A stretch of DNA of 34,302 nt, taken from assembly GCF_003797145.1 (NCBI RefSeq), contig NZ_RKMG01000022.1, positions 1 to 34,302 on the forward strand, in the 5' to 3' direction. The first letter of the stretch is position 1. The number at the start of each line of letters is the position of its first letter. Made by a program: the position numbers and the translations under genes. Shown here in pieces: positions 24,769 through 32,618 of this stretch. Source of the stretch: Aerococcus agrisoli (GTDB taxonomy: Bacteria > Bacillota > Bacilli > Lactobacillales > Aerococcaceae). The notes beneath the pieces were generated by a model that was not told where the DNA came from, searched no databases, and saw only the letters and a program-made list of their open reading frames with translations.

Positions 24769-24771
24769 GTT

Positions 24772-24854
24772 GCGGCTATGGCGGAATGGCAGACGCGCTG
24801 CCTTGAGGGGGCAGTGAGAGAAATCTCGTGCAAGTTCAACTCTTGTTAGCCGCA
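24772..24854 (+). tRNA. tRNA-Leu (anticodon GAG)
   Basis: A class II tRNA. The acceptor stem GCGGCTA pairs with TAGCCGC. The anticodon arm CTGCC-TTGAGGG-GGCAG carries anticodon GAG, which reads CUU/CUC. The long variable arm GAGA/TCTC is typical of tRNA-Leu. The T arm is GCAAG-TTCAACT-CTTGT, and the discriminator base is A at 24854. CCA is not encoded. The gene stands alone and is followed by the terminator at 24864-24903. Confidence 0.95.
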
Positions 24855-24863
24855 TATTTTATT

Positions 24864-24903
24864 AAAAGAAAAACCGAAGACAGAAGTCTTCGGTTTTTCT
24901 TTT
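24864..24903. terminator. Bidirectional terminator between tRNA-Leu and the CBS-ACT gene
   Basis: An 18-pair perfect stem (24864-24881 with 24886-24903) with a four-base loop carries an A-run on one side and a T-run on the other. It serves both converging transcripts. Confidence 0.93.
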
Positions 24904-24907
24904 ATGA

Positions 24908-25543
24908 TTATAAATCTACAACGTCATAGCCAGCTTCGCTAAGTACAACTTTCGCTTGCTCACCTTGACCACCATGTACTTGAATTGTGATTTCAATACC
25001 ATCCGTATCATTTACGAAAATATGTGAAACTGAGATACCAGCATCTGCTAATACTTTTGTTAATTCAGAAATCACACCGATACGGTCTTCTGAAATTTTT
25101 ACAACAAAGCGAGATTCTGAGTCACCAGCTAAATAACCTGATAAATCGATTAATGCTTTGAAGATATCTTTATAGGTAATAATACCTGTAACACTTTGAT
25201 TATTGTCTACAATTGGTAACACACGTAAATCGTTAGTACGCATGAATTCGGCTGCTTCTTCAACCATCCAATCAGTTGTTGCTGTAGGTGCTTTTGCATT
25301 CATGAATTCAGCAACACTTGCTTTAGAAAGGATGTAATTCAATTCATATACACTTAAACTAGTTGCATCAGATGCAGATTTAGCATCGATGATATCTTGT
25401 GTAATGATACCCACGTATTTACCATCTTTTACAACAGGTAAATTATGGATTTTGTGTTCTTCCATTTTTGCAACGGCTGCTGAAACTCCTGTTTCAGGTG
25501 ATACTGTAATTAGGTCAGTACTCATATATTGTTTTATCTTCAT
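24908..25543 (-). CDS. CBS-pair plus ACT domain protein (AcuB-like)
   Basis: A soluble protein of about 211 residues with two N-terminal CBS motifs (about 1-58 and 70-130; KIHNLPVVKDGKYVGIIT and DLRVLPIVDNN) and a C-terminal ACT domain (about 140-211) with VVKISEDRIGVISELTKVLADAG. CBS pairs usually bind adenine nucleotides and ACT domains bind amino acids, so a sensor role is likely. AcuB-like proteins of this layout often follow branched-chain amino-acid ABC transporter operons in streptococci (recalled, not checked). Here it follows livJ by 97 bases. The frame opens at 25570, but AAAGGGG is nine bases before the ATG at 25543, which is chosen. Confidence 0.85.
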   Translation of the reverse strand: MKIKQYMSTDLITVSPETGVSAAVAKMEEHKIHNLPVVKDGKYVGIITQDIIDAKSASDATSLSVYELNYILSKASVAEFMNAKAPTATTDWMVEEAAEFMRTNDLRVLPIVDNNQSVTGIITYKDIFKALIDLSGYLAGDSESRFVVKISEDRIGVISELTKVLADAGISVSHIFVNDTDGIEITIQVHGGQGEQAKVVLSEAGYDVVDL

Positions 25544-25607
25544 TAGATAGAACCCCTTTCTCTGTCGCATCAGTCATGTTTTGAAATGCTTACATTCATT
25601 TTATCAA

Positions 25608-25636
25608 ATACTAGACTAAAGTACAGATTTTTTCAA
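25608..25636 (-). promoter_or_regulatory. Promoter of the CBS-ACT gene
   Basis: On the minus strand a -35 TTGAAA (25631-25636) and a -10 TAGTAT (25608-25613) have 17-base spacing. It sits just after the livJ stop; no terminator is visible between the genes, so read-through from livJ is also possible. Confidence 0.6.
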
Positions 25637-25640
25637 CAGA

Positions 25641-26858
25641 TTAGTTTTCAGGTTCGATAATTGTGACATTATCAGTTGGTTCACCATTCACTACTTCTTG
25701 AATGTATGCTGGCGCAGATACGTTATGTTCTGCATCGAAAGTAATATCATAAGCAATACCTTGGAAATCTTTCGTTGCAGCAATTGCATCTTTAATAGCT
25801 GTTGAATCAGTAGAATCAGCTGCATCAACAGCATCCATCACCATGTTAGCAGCATCATAAGCAACTGCTGAGAACATATCTGGTTCTGTACCGAATTTTT
25901 CAACATAAGCATTGTAGAAATCTTGAACTTCTTGAGGTGAATCTTCAGTGTAAACAAAATGCGCTACGTAATATACATTTGTCATATTTTCTGCACCAGC
26001 TAGATCAATGATATTTTGGTTACCCAAGCCATTTGGCCCAACGATGGCAATATCAATGCCCATTTCACGAGCTTGCTTAATGATTGGACCAGCTTCTTGA
26101 TAGTAGCCTGCAATAAAAATAACATCAGGATTTTGAGCTTTCACATTGGTCAATACGGAAGAAAAATCAGTATCTCCAGAAATATAAGATTCATCTACAA
26201 CTACTTCTCCATCAAAGCTTTCAACAAAAATGTCTGTAAGATTTTGACCATAGTCAGTTGAATTATCCTTTAGGACGGCGGCTGTTTGATAGCCTTGTTG
26301 GTTAGCAAATTCTGCAATTGCGGATCCTTGGAAAGAAATTTGGAAGCTAGTTCTAAAGAAGTATTCCCAAACACTGCCTGTTTCGGTATTAATTGTTGCG
26401 TTATCTACGGTAGTTGTTGCAGATACAAAAGGTACTTCAGCTTTTTCTGCAATTGGTTGTGCTGCAAAAGTTAAAGCTGCAGTTGCTGGACCAAGTACAA
26501 CATCGTTGCCTTCATCGATTAGATAAGACATACCAGCAGCAGCTTCTTCAGGAGCACCTTGATTATCGTAAGACGAATAAACAACCTCTTTTCCATCAAT
26601 CCCGCCTGCTGCATTTCGTTCTTCAATTGCCAACTGGACGGCGTTATCTTGTACTACACCATATGCAGCAGTAGCACCTGTTAATTCCCATAGACCACCA
26701 ATATTAACGGTGTCTGATGCTTCACTTGAAGTTGATGAACTGGATGAATCATTTGCTGCTGAAGTAGCTGTGGTTGTAGCTGAAGAACAACCTGCAATAA
26801 GAAATACGGTTGAAAGTGCTGCAGTAATCAATTTTTTAAAGTTGTTTTTTTTCATCAT
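25641..26858 (-). CDS. livJ: Branched-chain amino-acid-type ABC substrate-binding lipoprotein
   Basis: A 405-residue lipoprotein with a signal peptide and lipobox IAGC (Cys 24), then a Ser/Thr-rich linker (about 25-50). A type I periplasmic-binding fold follows (PF13458, LivJ/LivK family), starting near VNIGGLWELTGATAAYG. VVYSSYDNQGAPEEA and DVVLGPATAALTFAAQPIAEKAEVPFVS-type blocks mark the ligand cleft. It would capture Leu/Ile/Val or related amino acids outside the cell. The permease and ATPase genes (livHMGF) that normally follow are absent; the next gene is the CBS-ACT protein. GGGAG lies seven bases before the first ATG. Expression appears controlled by the attenuator at 26949-27053. Confidence 0.9.
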   Translation of the reverse strand: MMKKNNFKKLITAALSTVFLIAGCSSATTTATSAANDSSSSSTSSEASDTVNIGGLWELTGATAAYGVVQDNAVQLAIEERNAAGGIDGKEVVYSSYDNQGAPEEAAAGMSYLIDEGNDVVLGPATAALTFAAQPIAEKAEVPFVSATTTVDNATINTETGSVWEYFFRTSFQISFQGSAIAEFANQQGYQTAAVLKDNSTDYGQNLTDIFVESFDGEVVVDESYISGDTDFSSVLTNVKAQNPDVIFIAGYYQEAGPIIKQAREMGIDIAIVGPNGLGNQNIIDLAGAENMTNVYYVAHFVYTEDSPQEVQDFYNAYVEKFGTEPDMFSAVAYDAANMVMDAVDAADSTDSTAIKDAIAATKDFQGIAYDITFDAEHNVSAPAYIQEVVNGEPTDNVTIIEPEN

Positions 26859-26948
26859 TTTAACGCTCCCTATTTTTTATCCATTTGCCTACCCGATACA
26901 AACCTTAAAACATCATCCTTATCAGTTGCATCTTTGTTTATGGCCAAT

Positions 26949-27053
26949 AAAAAAGACGCCAGCCTCGCGTTACGGGCTGACGTCTTAGTTAAGAGCCCGT
27001 ATTTCACGAGAAATAGGACTCTACAATATGTGGTAGAATCCTCAGTTAACTAA
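26949..27053 (-). promoter_or_regulatory. Ribosome-mediated transcription attenuator of livJ
   Basis: Reading the minus strand 5' to 3': segment A, TTAGTTAA (27053-27046), lies over the last Leu, Val and Asn codons of the leader peptide. Next come a 10-pair hairpin (27042-27033 with 27024-27015) and a small hairpin (27014-27001). Segment C is ACGGGCT (27000-26994). Segment B, TTAACTAA (26992-26985), is the exact complement of A. Segment D, AGCCCGT (26978-26972), is the exact complement of C. The terminator stem is GACGTCAGCC (26984-26975) with GGCTGGCGTC (26964-26955) and six T (26954-26949). D overlaps the terminator's 5' arm, so C:D excludes the terminator. A:B (extendable by GAG/CTC into C) favours it. 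Stalling on the Leu codons would mask A and permit antitermination. Confidence 0.75.
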
Positions 27054-27140
27054 TAATAATAATAAGTTTTGATGTGGGAAGATAGAAATAATTGCTGTTT
27101 GTTCGATTGCATTATGTTTCATTTTGATTGAAGCTGACAT
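27042..27140 (-). CDS. Leader peptide of livJ, rich in Ile/Leu/Val codons
   Basis: A 32-codon frame with a strong ribosome site, GGGAGG, eight bases before its ATG. It ends in TGA at the edge of the leader hairpin. Eleven codons are branched-chain: Ile at 5, 12, 17, 18 and 20, five consecutive Leu (all TTA) at 26-30, and Val at 31. The end reads FPHQNLLLLLVN. Such a run before a terminator is the hallmark of ribosome-mediated attenuation. The promoter at 27173-27201 puts the transcription start about 25 bases upstream of the ATG. It is too short for ordinary gene finders. Confidence 0.82.
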   Translation of the reverse strand: MSASIKMKHNAIEQTAIISIFPHQNLLLLLVN

Positions 27141-27172
27141 TATTTCTACCTCCCTCTCTTTAAGATATTTAT

Positions 27173-27201
27173 AATATAACAAATAGAATGATAAAAAACA
27201 A
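27173..27201 (-). promoter_or_regulatory. Promoter of the livJ leader
   Basis: On the minus strand -35 TTGTTT (27196-27201), a 17-base spacer and -10 TATATT (27173-27178), in an AT-rich region just after the tex stop. The predicted transcript starts near 27166 and runs through the leader peptide and attenuator to livJ. Confidence 0.6.
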
Positions 27202-27256
27202 GTTTAAATCTAATCTTTTTTTAATTTATTTTATCTTTTCTAATAATTAACTCATT

Positions 27257-29407
27257 TTAGTTAGCGATTGGCAACATACTCAAGCCAATACGGCCCTTTT
27301 GTTCATCAATTTCTGATACCCAAACGTCCACGATATCTCCTACCGATACAATATCAGCAGGATTGGAAACAAATTTCTTAGACATACGTGAAATATGTAC
27401 TAAGCCATCTTGTTTAACCCCAACATCAACAAAAGCACCGAAATCAACTACGTTACGGACTGTTCCTTGTAATTGCATACCAATTTTTAAATCTTTTAAA
27501 GTTAAAACATCTGAACGTAAGATTGGTGCTTCAACATCTTCACGCGGGTCACGACCAGGTGTTAACAATGATTTTTGAATATCGACTAATGTTTCTTTAC
27601 CGATTTCAAATTGTGCAGATAAACGATCTAAATCTAATTCAGCAATTTTGCTACGATTCTCTTCAGCTTGAATATCTTCAACAGCGATATCTAATTCTTT
27701 TAAGATAGCTGTTACAGTGGCATAATTTTCAGGGTGAATACCTGTGTTATCCAGGATATTATCTCCTTCAGGAATTCGAATAAACCCAACGGCTTGCTCA
27801 TAAGTTTTTGGTCCAAGACGTTTAACTTTTGCCAATTGCTTACGGTTTGTAAAAATTCCATTTTCATTACGGTAAGCAACCACATTTTTAGCAACAGCCA
27901 TAGATAAACCAGCTACGTGGCTCAATAATGATGCTGAGGCTGTATTTAAATTAACCCCTACACGGTTAACTGCAGTTTCTACGGTGAAATCAAGCGTTTC
28001 TGCTAATTCTTTTTGTGATACGTCATGCTGGTATTGACCAACACCGATAGCTTTAGGATCGATTTTAACCAATTCAGCTAATGGATCTTGTAAACGACGC
28101 GCAATAGAAACAGCTGAACGTTCTTCAACATTAAAATCAGGGAACTCTTCACGTGCAATATCACTTGCAGAGTAAACAGATGCACCTGCTTCATTGACAA
28201 TTGAATAAACTAAGTCCAAATTATTCTCTTGAATTTGTTCTGCAACAAATAATTCAGATTCACGAGAGGCAGTACCATTACCGATGGCGACCATTTCAAC
28301 GTTATAATCTGCTACTAATTGATTAAATTTACGTGCAGCTTCTTCTTTTTTGTTAACTGGTGCATGTGGGTAAATGACATCTTTGGCCAAGACTTTACCA
28401 GTAGCATCAACGATAGCCAATTTACATCCTGTTCTAAATGCAGGGTCAAGACCTAAGACAGTTCGCCCTTGCAATGGTGGTTGCATCAATAAATGACCTA
28501 GGTTTTCTGCGAAAGTATCGATGGCATGTTTTTCTGCTGTTTCAGTTAAACTTGAACGAATTTCTCTTTCAATAGAAGGTTTTAAGAAACGATCTAATGC
28601 ATCTTGAATCGCTGCCTGAATTTCGCGAGTAGACACGGGCCGGCCTTTAATGAATTTATTCACCAAGTGTTTAATAATTGGGAATTCATCGCTTTCTACT
28701 GAAACATTTAATATTTTCAGTTTTTCCCCACGGTTCATTGCCAATACTTGATAAGGTTTAATATTCGCGATGTTTTGGCTAAAATCATAATAAATTTCGA
28801 AGACTGCTTTGTCATCTTCAGCATTTTTACGTTTAACACTCACTACATTTCCTTCACGTAAAGTATATTTACGCATCCAAGCACGGATATCTGCATCTTC
28901 AGAAATCCATTCAGCCATGATTTCGTGCGCACCTGCTAAGGCTGCATCGGTGTCAGCGATATCTTCATTTAGATATTTGCTAGCTTCTTCTAAGACATTA
29001 CCAGTAGTTGGTGATGAGAATAACCACTCAGCTAGTCCTTCAAGTCCGTTTTCTTTTGCAATTGTAGCTTTTGTACGTCTTTTTTGTTTATAAGGCGCAT
29101 ATAAATCTTCAACTGTTTGTAAAACGGTGGCTTTTTTAATTTTATCAGCCAATTCTTTTGTTAGTTTACCTTGCTCTTCTATAGTAGAAAGAACAGAAAC
29201 TTTACGTTCTTCCAATTGTTTTGTGTATTGATACGCATGGTCGATATCACGAATAGCAACCTCGTCTAGTGATTGGGTTGCTTCTTTACGATAACGAGCA
29301 ATAAATGGTACGGTATTGCCCTCTTCAAGGAGACTCAATACACTTTCAATTTGCTTTTGAGTAAACGGTAACTGTTTATTTATAATTTGAATGTAAGATG
29401 ATTCCAT
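27257..29407 (-). CDS. tex: Tex family S1 RNA-binding protein
   Basis: A protein of about 716 residues of the Tex/YdcI family, broadly conserved nucleic-acid-binding factors linked to transcription and gene expression. Domain order is an N-terminal Tex helical region with NTVPFIARYRKEATQSLDEV, a YqgF/RNase H-like domain (TVLGLDPAFRTGCKLA near 325), helix-hairpin-helix motifs (NTASASLLSHVAGLS onward, about 495-560) and a C-terminal S1 domain (MQLQGTVRNVVDFGAFVDVG, about 640-710). The frame opens at 29440, but AAAGG lies eight bases before the ATG at 29407 (MESSYIQ), which matches the usual family start. No clear terminator is seen after it; the livJ leader promoter starts about 55 bases downstream. 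Confidence 0.93.
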   Translation of the reverse strand: MESSYIQIINKQLPFTQKQIESVLSLLEEGNTVPFIARYRKEATQSLDEVAIRDIDHAYQYTKQLEERKVSVLSTIEEQGKLTKELADKIKKATVLQTVEDLYAPYKQKRRTKATIAKENGLEGLAEWLFSSPTTGNVLEEASKYLNEDIADTDAALAGAHEIMAEWISEDADIRAWMRKYTLREGNVVSVKRKNAEDDKAVFEIYYDFSQNIANIKPYQVLAMNRGEKLKILNVSVESDEFPIIKHLVNKFIKGRPVSTREIQAAIQDALDRFLKPSIEREIRSSLTETAEKHAIDTFAENLGHLLMQPPLQGRTVLGLDPAFRTGCKLAIVDATGKVLAKDVIYPHAPVNKKEEAARKFNQLVADYNVEMVAIGNGTASRESELFVAEQIQENNLDLVYSIVNEAGASVYSASDIAREEFPDFNVEERSAVSIARRLQDPLAELVKIDPKAIGVGQYQHDVSQKELAETLDFTVETAVNRVGVNLNTASASLLSHVAGLSMAVAKNVVAYRNENGIFTNRKQLAKVKRLGPKTYEQAVGFIRIPEGDNILDNTGIHPENYATVTAILKELDIAVEDIQAEENRSKIAELDLDRLSAQFEIGKETLVDIQKSLLTPGRDPREDVEAPILRSDVLTLKDLKIGMQLQGTVRNVVDFGAFVDVGVKQDGLVHISRMSKKFVSNPADIVSVGDIVDVWVSEIDEQKGRIGLSMLPIAN

Positions 29408-29438
29408 ATTCAACACCTTTCTCTGTTCACGAACAATC

Positions 29439-29449
29439 ATTATATACCA
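29439..29449 (-). promoter_or_regulatory. Candidate promoter of tex
   Basis: The minus strand reads TGGTATATAAT, containing a perfect TATAAT and a TGG-extended alternative -10, about 32 bases before the tex start. There is no good -35. Confidence 0.45.
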
Positions 29450-29480
29450 AAATTTGCAGTTTCGCTATTGTTCAATCTTA

Positions 29481-29498
29481 TCTCATGTTTTCATGAGA
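29481..29498. repeat. Inverted repeat between the divergent tex and P-type ATPase promoters
   Basis: TCTCATG-TTTT-CATGAGA, a perfect seven-pair dyad, lies 18 bases upstream of the ATPase -35. It could be an operator for a regulator of either gene. Confidence 0.4.
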
Positions 29499-29515
29499 AA
29501 AATTAGGGTTATTTA

Positions 29516-29544
29516 TTGCAATTTTATCTCAGATAAAATATAAT
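29516..29544 (+). promoter_or_regulatory. Promoter of the riboswitch-ATPase transcript
   Basis: A -35 TTGCAA (29516-29521), a 17-base spacer and a perfect -10 TATAAT (29539-29544). Transcription should start near 29551, just before the riboswitch. Confidence 0.75.
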
Positions 29545-29561
29545 TAATTCATACTTAAAAC

Positions 29562-29664
29562 AGTTCCATAAGGGAGTAATCAGCGATTTTGAATCGTGGC
29601 GGCGCCAACATATCCGGCAGATACCTGCTGGTGTCGTCTTAAAAGATGAGACTTATGGCTACTT
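29562..29664 (+). ncRNA. yybP-ykoY family Mn2+ riboswitch
   Basis: The sequence has the family's conserved parts: AGGGAGTA in the first loop (29571-29578), a CGATT/AATCG helix, GCGCCAACATATC leading into the GCAG-ATAC-CTGC hairpin, and the returning TGGTGT strand. The closing helix is CCATAAG (29566-29572) with CTTATGG (29652-29658). The CTTATGG strand is also part of the terminator stem that follows, so ligand binding that holds the closing helix should prevent termination. The class senses Mn2+ and is known upstream of related P-type ATPases (L. lactis yoaB, S. pneumoniae mgtA). Confidence 0.82.
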
Positions 29665-29695
29665 CCATAATTGGAGTAGTCATAGGTCTTTTTTT
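29649..29695 (+). terminator. Terminator of the Mn2+ riboswitch expression platform
   Basis: AGACTTATGGCTACTTCC (29649-29666) pairs with GGAGTAGTCATAGGTCT (29673-29689), with two wobble pairs and one bulge, followed by seven T. It is mutually exclusive with the riboswitch closing helix. Confidence 0.88.
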
Positions 29696-29754
29696 GGAGA
29701 TAGGCCCGGGAAAACGTTTTAAGCATAATAAAATTTAGGATGGAGAGATGGTTA

Positions 29755-32472
29755 ATGGCAGAAAATAAGAATGATCAAACATTCTTTACTCAAGAAACTG
29801 ACCAAGTTTTAGCAGATTTAAATGCAACCACTGAAGGTTTAACAAATGCTGAAGCAAAACGTCGTTTAGAGCAGAATGGTTATAATGAATTAAAGGAAGG
29901 TGCTCGTAAGACTACCCTTCAAAAATTCTTTGATCAATTTAAAGATTTAATGATTATTATCCTATTAATTGCGGCAGCACTTTCTGTAATCTTAGAAGGA
30001 GCTCAAGGTGCGGTTGATGCGGTTATTATCTTAGCGGTTGTTTTAATTAATGCAATCATGGGTGTAATTCAAGAAAACAAAGCTGAGGATGCAATTGACT
30101 CACTTAAAAAAATGTCTTCACCACGCGCAAATATTCGTCGTGACGGTGAAATCCAATCAATTGATTCTTCTGAAATCGTTGTTGGTGACGTGGTAGTACT
30201 TGAAGCCGGTGACGTAGTACCAGCCGATATGCGTTTATTCAAAACTAGTTCATTACAAATTGAAGAAGCAGCACTAACAGGTGAATCTTTACCAGTAACA
30301 AAAGATACAGCTGTTGTTGATGCTGAAGCTGGTATCGGTGACCGTGTGAATATGGCTTTCTCTTCTACTAACGTTACTTATGGACGTGGTGAAGGTGTCG
30401 TTACTTCAACTGGTATGGATACTGAAGTTGGTAACATCGCAGAAATGCTTGAAAATGCTGACAACAAGATTACACCATTACAAGAAAACATGAACGCTTT
30501 AACTCGATTCTTAACATATGCAATCGTTGTTATCGCCGTTGTAATCTTCTTTATTGGTTTATTACGTGGTTTTGGTTGGGTAGAAATGTTGTTAACTGCA
30601 ATTTCAATTGCCGTTGCAGCCCTACCAGAAGGTTTACCTGCAATTTCTACAATTATCTTAGCTTTAGGTACTCAAAAAATGGCAGACCGTCGTGCGTTAG
30701 TACGTAAATTACCTGCTGTTGAAACTTTAGGTGGTACTGAAGTAATTTGTTCAGATAAAACTGGTACATTAACACAAAACAAGATGACAATTGAAAAAGT
30801 TTACTACAATGGTGAACTACACAATGCATCTGAAAAAATTGACCACAACGAACCTGTATTCCGTATTATGAATATGGCTAACGATGCATCAATCGCTAAT
30901 GACGGTTCCTTAGCTGGTGACCCTACTGAAACAGCGATGATTCAATTTGGTTTCGATCAAGGTTATGACGTACGTGACACAATCAAAGTACAACCTCGTG
31001 TAGGTGAAGTACCATTTGATTCAGATCGTAAAATGTCTACTACTGTTCATGAAACATTAGGTGAAGAACAAGCTCATGGTAAATATGTTTCAATGACTAA
31101 AGGTGCGCCTGATGTTATTATTGAAAAATCTACACATTACCTAAAAAATGGTGAAATCTTACCATTAGATGATGCTGCTCGTGAAGAATTATTAGACGCT
31201 AACCACGGTATGGCTATCCAAGCATTACGTGTATTAGCAATGTCTTACCGTTACATTGACGAATTACCTGCAGAATATACAAGTGATACTTTAGAGCATG
31301 ACTTAATCTTCGCTGGTATGGTTGGTGAAATCGACCCTGAACGTCCAGAAGCTCGTGACTCTATTGCTACTGCTAAAAAAGCTGGTATCCGTACAGTTAT
31401 GATTACTGGTGACCACAAAGATACGGCTGCTGCAATTGCTGCACGTTTAGGTATTATTGAAGAAGGTCAAGAAGAAGCCGTTACTACTGGTGCTCACTTG
31501 AACGAAATGTCTGATGAAGAATTAGCTGCAAAAGTTGAACAATATTCAGTTTATGCACGTGTATCTCCAGAGCATAAAGTACGTATCGTATCTGCATGGC
31601 AATCACACGATAAAGTTGTTGCGATGACTGGTGACGGTGTTAACGACGCCCCATCATTAAAACAAGCTGATATCGGTATTGGTATGGGTATCACTGGTAC
31701 TGAAGTTTCTAAAGGTGCTTCAGACATGGTATTGGCAGATGATAACTTTGCTACTATCATCACTGCAATTGAAGAAGGTCGTAAAGTATTCTCAAACATC
31801 CAAAAAGCAGTACAATTCTTACTATCAGCTAACTTGGGTGAAGTAATGACATTGTTCGTTGCTACTATGTTAGGTTGGTCAATCTTAGCGCCAATCCATA
31901 TCTTATGGATCAACTTGGTAACAGATACCTTCCCAGCAATCGCATTAGGTCTTGAAGATGCTGAATCAGATGTAATGGAACATAAACCTCGTGGTCGTTC
32001 AGGTAACTTATTATCTAACGGTGTATTACCTTCAATTATTTATCAAGGTATCTACGAAGGTGCTGTAACATTGTTTGTATTCTGGTACGCAACTTACCAA
32101 ATGGGTGCTCCATTAGAAGATGCTGAAGCTATGGCATTCTTAACATTGGCATTCATCCAATTGTTCCATGCATACAACTCTAAATCAGTATTTAAATCTC
32201 TATTCTCTTCAAATCCATTCAATAATAAATGGTTAAACATCGCTACTTTAGCATCAACTGTTTTAATGTTAATCACTGTATTTATCCCAGGCTTAAACAA
32301 CGCCTTCGGTACAATTCACTTGTTAGGTGACCCAATGGCACCTCAAATGTGGTTAGTAATTATCTTAGCTGCTGCCTCAGTAGTACCGTACGTTGAACTT
32401 GGTAAATTTATTATCCGTGCTACTGGCTTGGATGAAAAATTTGATGCTGGTTCTGATCAAAACAAACAATAA
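29755..32472 (+). CDS. P-type cation ATPase, SERCA-like (Ca2+/Mn2+ exporter)
   Basis: A type II P-type ATPase of about 905 residues. Motifs are TGES in the actuator domain (about 175), the phosphorylated Asp in CSDKTGTLTQ (about 334) and TGDGVNDAPSLK in the hinge (about 627). There are ten predicted membrane helices. Ion-site residues resemble SERCA: PEGLP in M4, NLGEV in M5 and NLVTD in M6. The Mn2+ riboswitch in its leader points to Mn2+ efflux or handling when Mn2+ is high; Ca2+ transport is also possible. The longest frame starts at 29740 but that ATG abuts AGG. The ATG at 29755, nine bases after GGAG, is preferred. Confidence 0.93.
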   Translation: MAENKNDQTFFTQETDQVLADLNATTEGLTNAEAKRRLEQNGYNELKEGARKTTLQKFFDQFKDLMIIILLIAAALSVILEGAQGAVDAVIILAVVLINAIMGVIQENKAEDAIDSLKKMSSPRANIRRDGEIQSIDSSEIVVGDVVVLEAGDVVPADMRLFKTSSLQIEEAALTGESLPVTKDTAVVDAEAGIGDRVNMAFSSTNVTYGRGEGVVTSTGMDTEVGNIAEMLENADNKITPLQENMNALTRFLTYAIVVIAVVIFFIGLLRGFGWVEMLLTAISIAVAALPEGLPAISTIILALGTQKMADRRALVRKLPAVETLGGTEVICSDKTGTLTQNKMTIEKVYYNGELHNASEKIDHNEPVFRIMNMANDASIANDGSLAGDPTETAMIQFGFDQGYDVRDTIKVQPRVGEVPFDSDRKMSTTVHETLGEEQAHGKYVSMTKGAPDVIIEKSTHYLKNGEILPLDDAAREELLDANHGMAIQALRVLAMSYRYIDELPAEYTSDTLEHDLIFAGMVGEIDPERPEARDSIATAKKAGIRTVMITGDHKDTAAAIAARLGIIEEGQEEAVTTGAHLNEMSDEELAAKVEQYSVYARVSPEHKVRIVSAWQSHDKVVAMTGDGVNDAPSLKQADIGIGMGITGTEVSKGASDMVLADDNFATIITAIEEGRKVFSNIQKAVQFLLSANLGEVMTLFVATMLGWSILAPIHILWINLVTDTFPAIALGLEDAESDVMEHKPRGRSGNLLSNGVLPSIIYQGIYEGAVTLFVFWYATYQMGAPLEDAEAMAFLTLAFIQLFHAYNSKSVFKSLFSSNPFNNKWLNIATLASTVLMLITVFIPGLNNAFGTIHLLGDPMAPQMWLVIILAAASVVPYVELGKFIIRATGLDEKFDAGSDQNKQ

Positions 32473-32503
32473 TTCCTTACACTACAGTAAGTGATTAAAA
32501 TAG

Positions 32504-32534
32504 AAGTGGCTGGGCTTACCCAGCCACTTTTTTT
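32504..32534 (+). terminator. Terminator of the P-type ATPase gene
   Basis: AAGTGGCTGGG (32504-32514) pairs perfectly with CCCAGCCACTT (32519-32529) around a four-base loop, followed by a T-run. Confidence 0.92.
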
Positions 32535-32555
32535 ATGTCTATTTATAAGAATTTC

Positions 32556-32584
32556 TTGTAGATAGCTAGCTGTATTGATACTAT
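32556..32584 (+). promoter_or_regulatory. Promoter of the DUF1576 gene
   Basis: A -35 TTGTAG (32556-32561), 17-base spacer and -10 TACTAT (32579-32584), 34 bases before the start codon. Confidence 0.5.
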
Positions 32585-32618
32585 AAAATTAATACATAAT
32601 CTTATAAGGAGGTTTTTG

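Noticed and set aside
26949..27166. T-box riboswitch as the explanation for the livJ leader
   Set aside because: There is no T-box sequence (AGGGTGGNACCGCG-like) and the leader is short and carries a translated frame with its own ribosome site, so peptide-based attenuation fits better.
29429..29441. PurBox-like TCACGAACAAT near the tex start site
   Set aside because: Three mismatches to the consensus and no purine-related gene nearby; the CGAAC core also occurs by chance elsewhere, for example within the livJ leader frame.
31551..31913. Open frame of 120 codons antisense to the P-type ATPase
   Set aside because: It mirrors the conserved GDGVNDAP region of the real gene and has no independent start signals.
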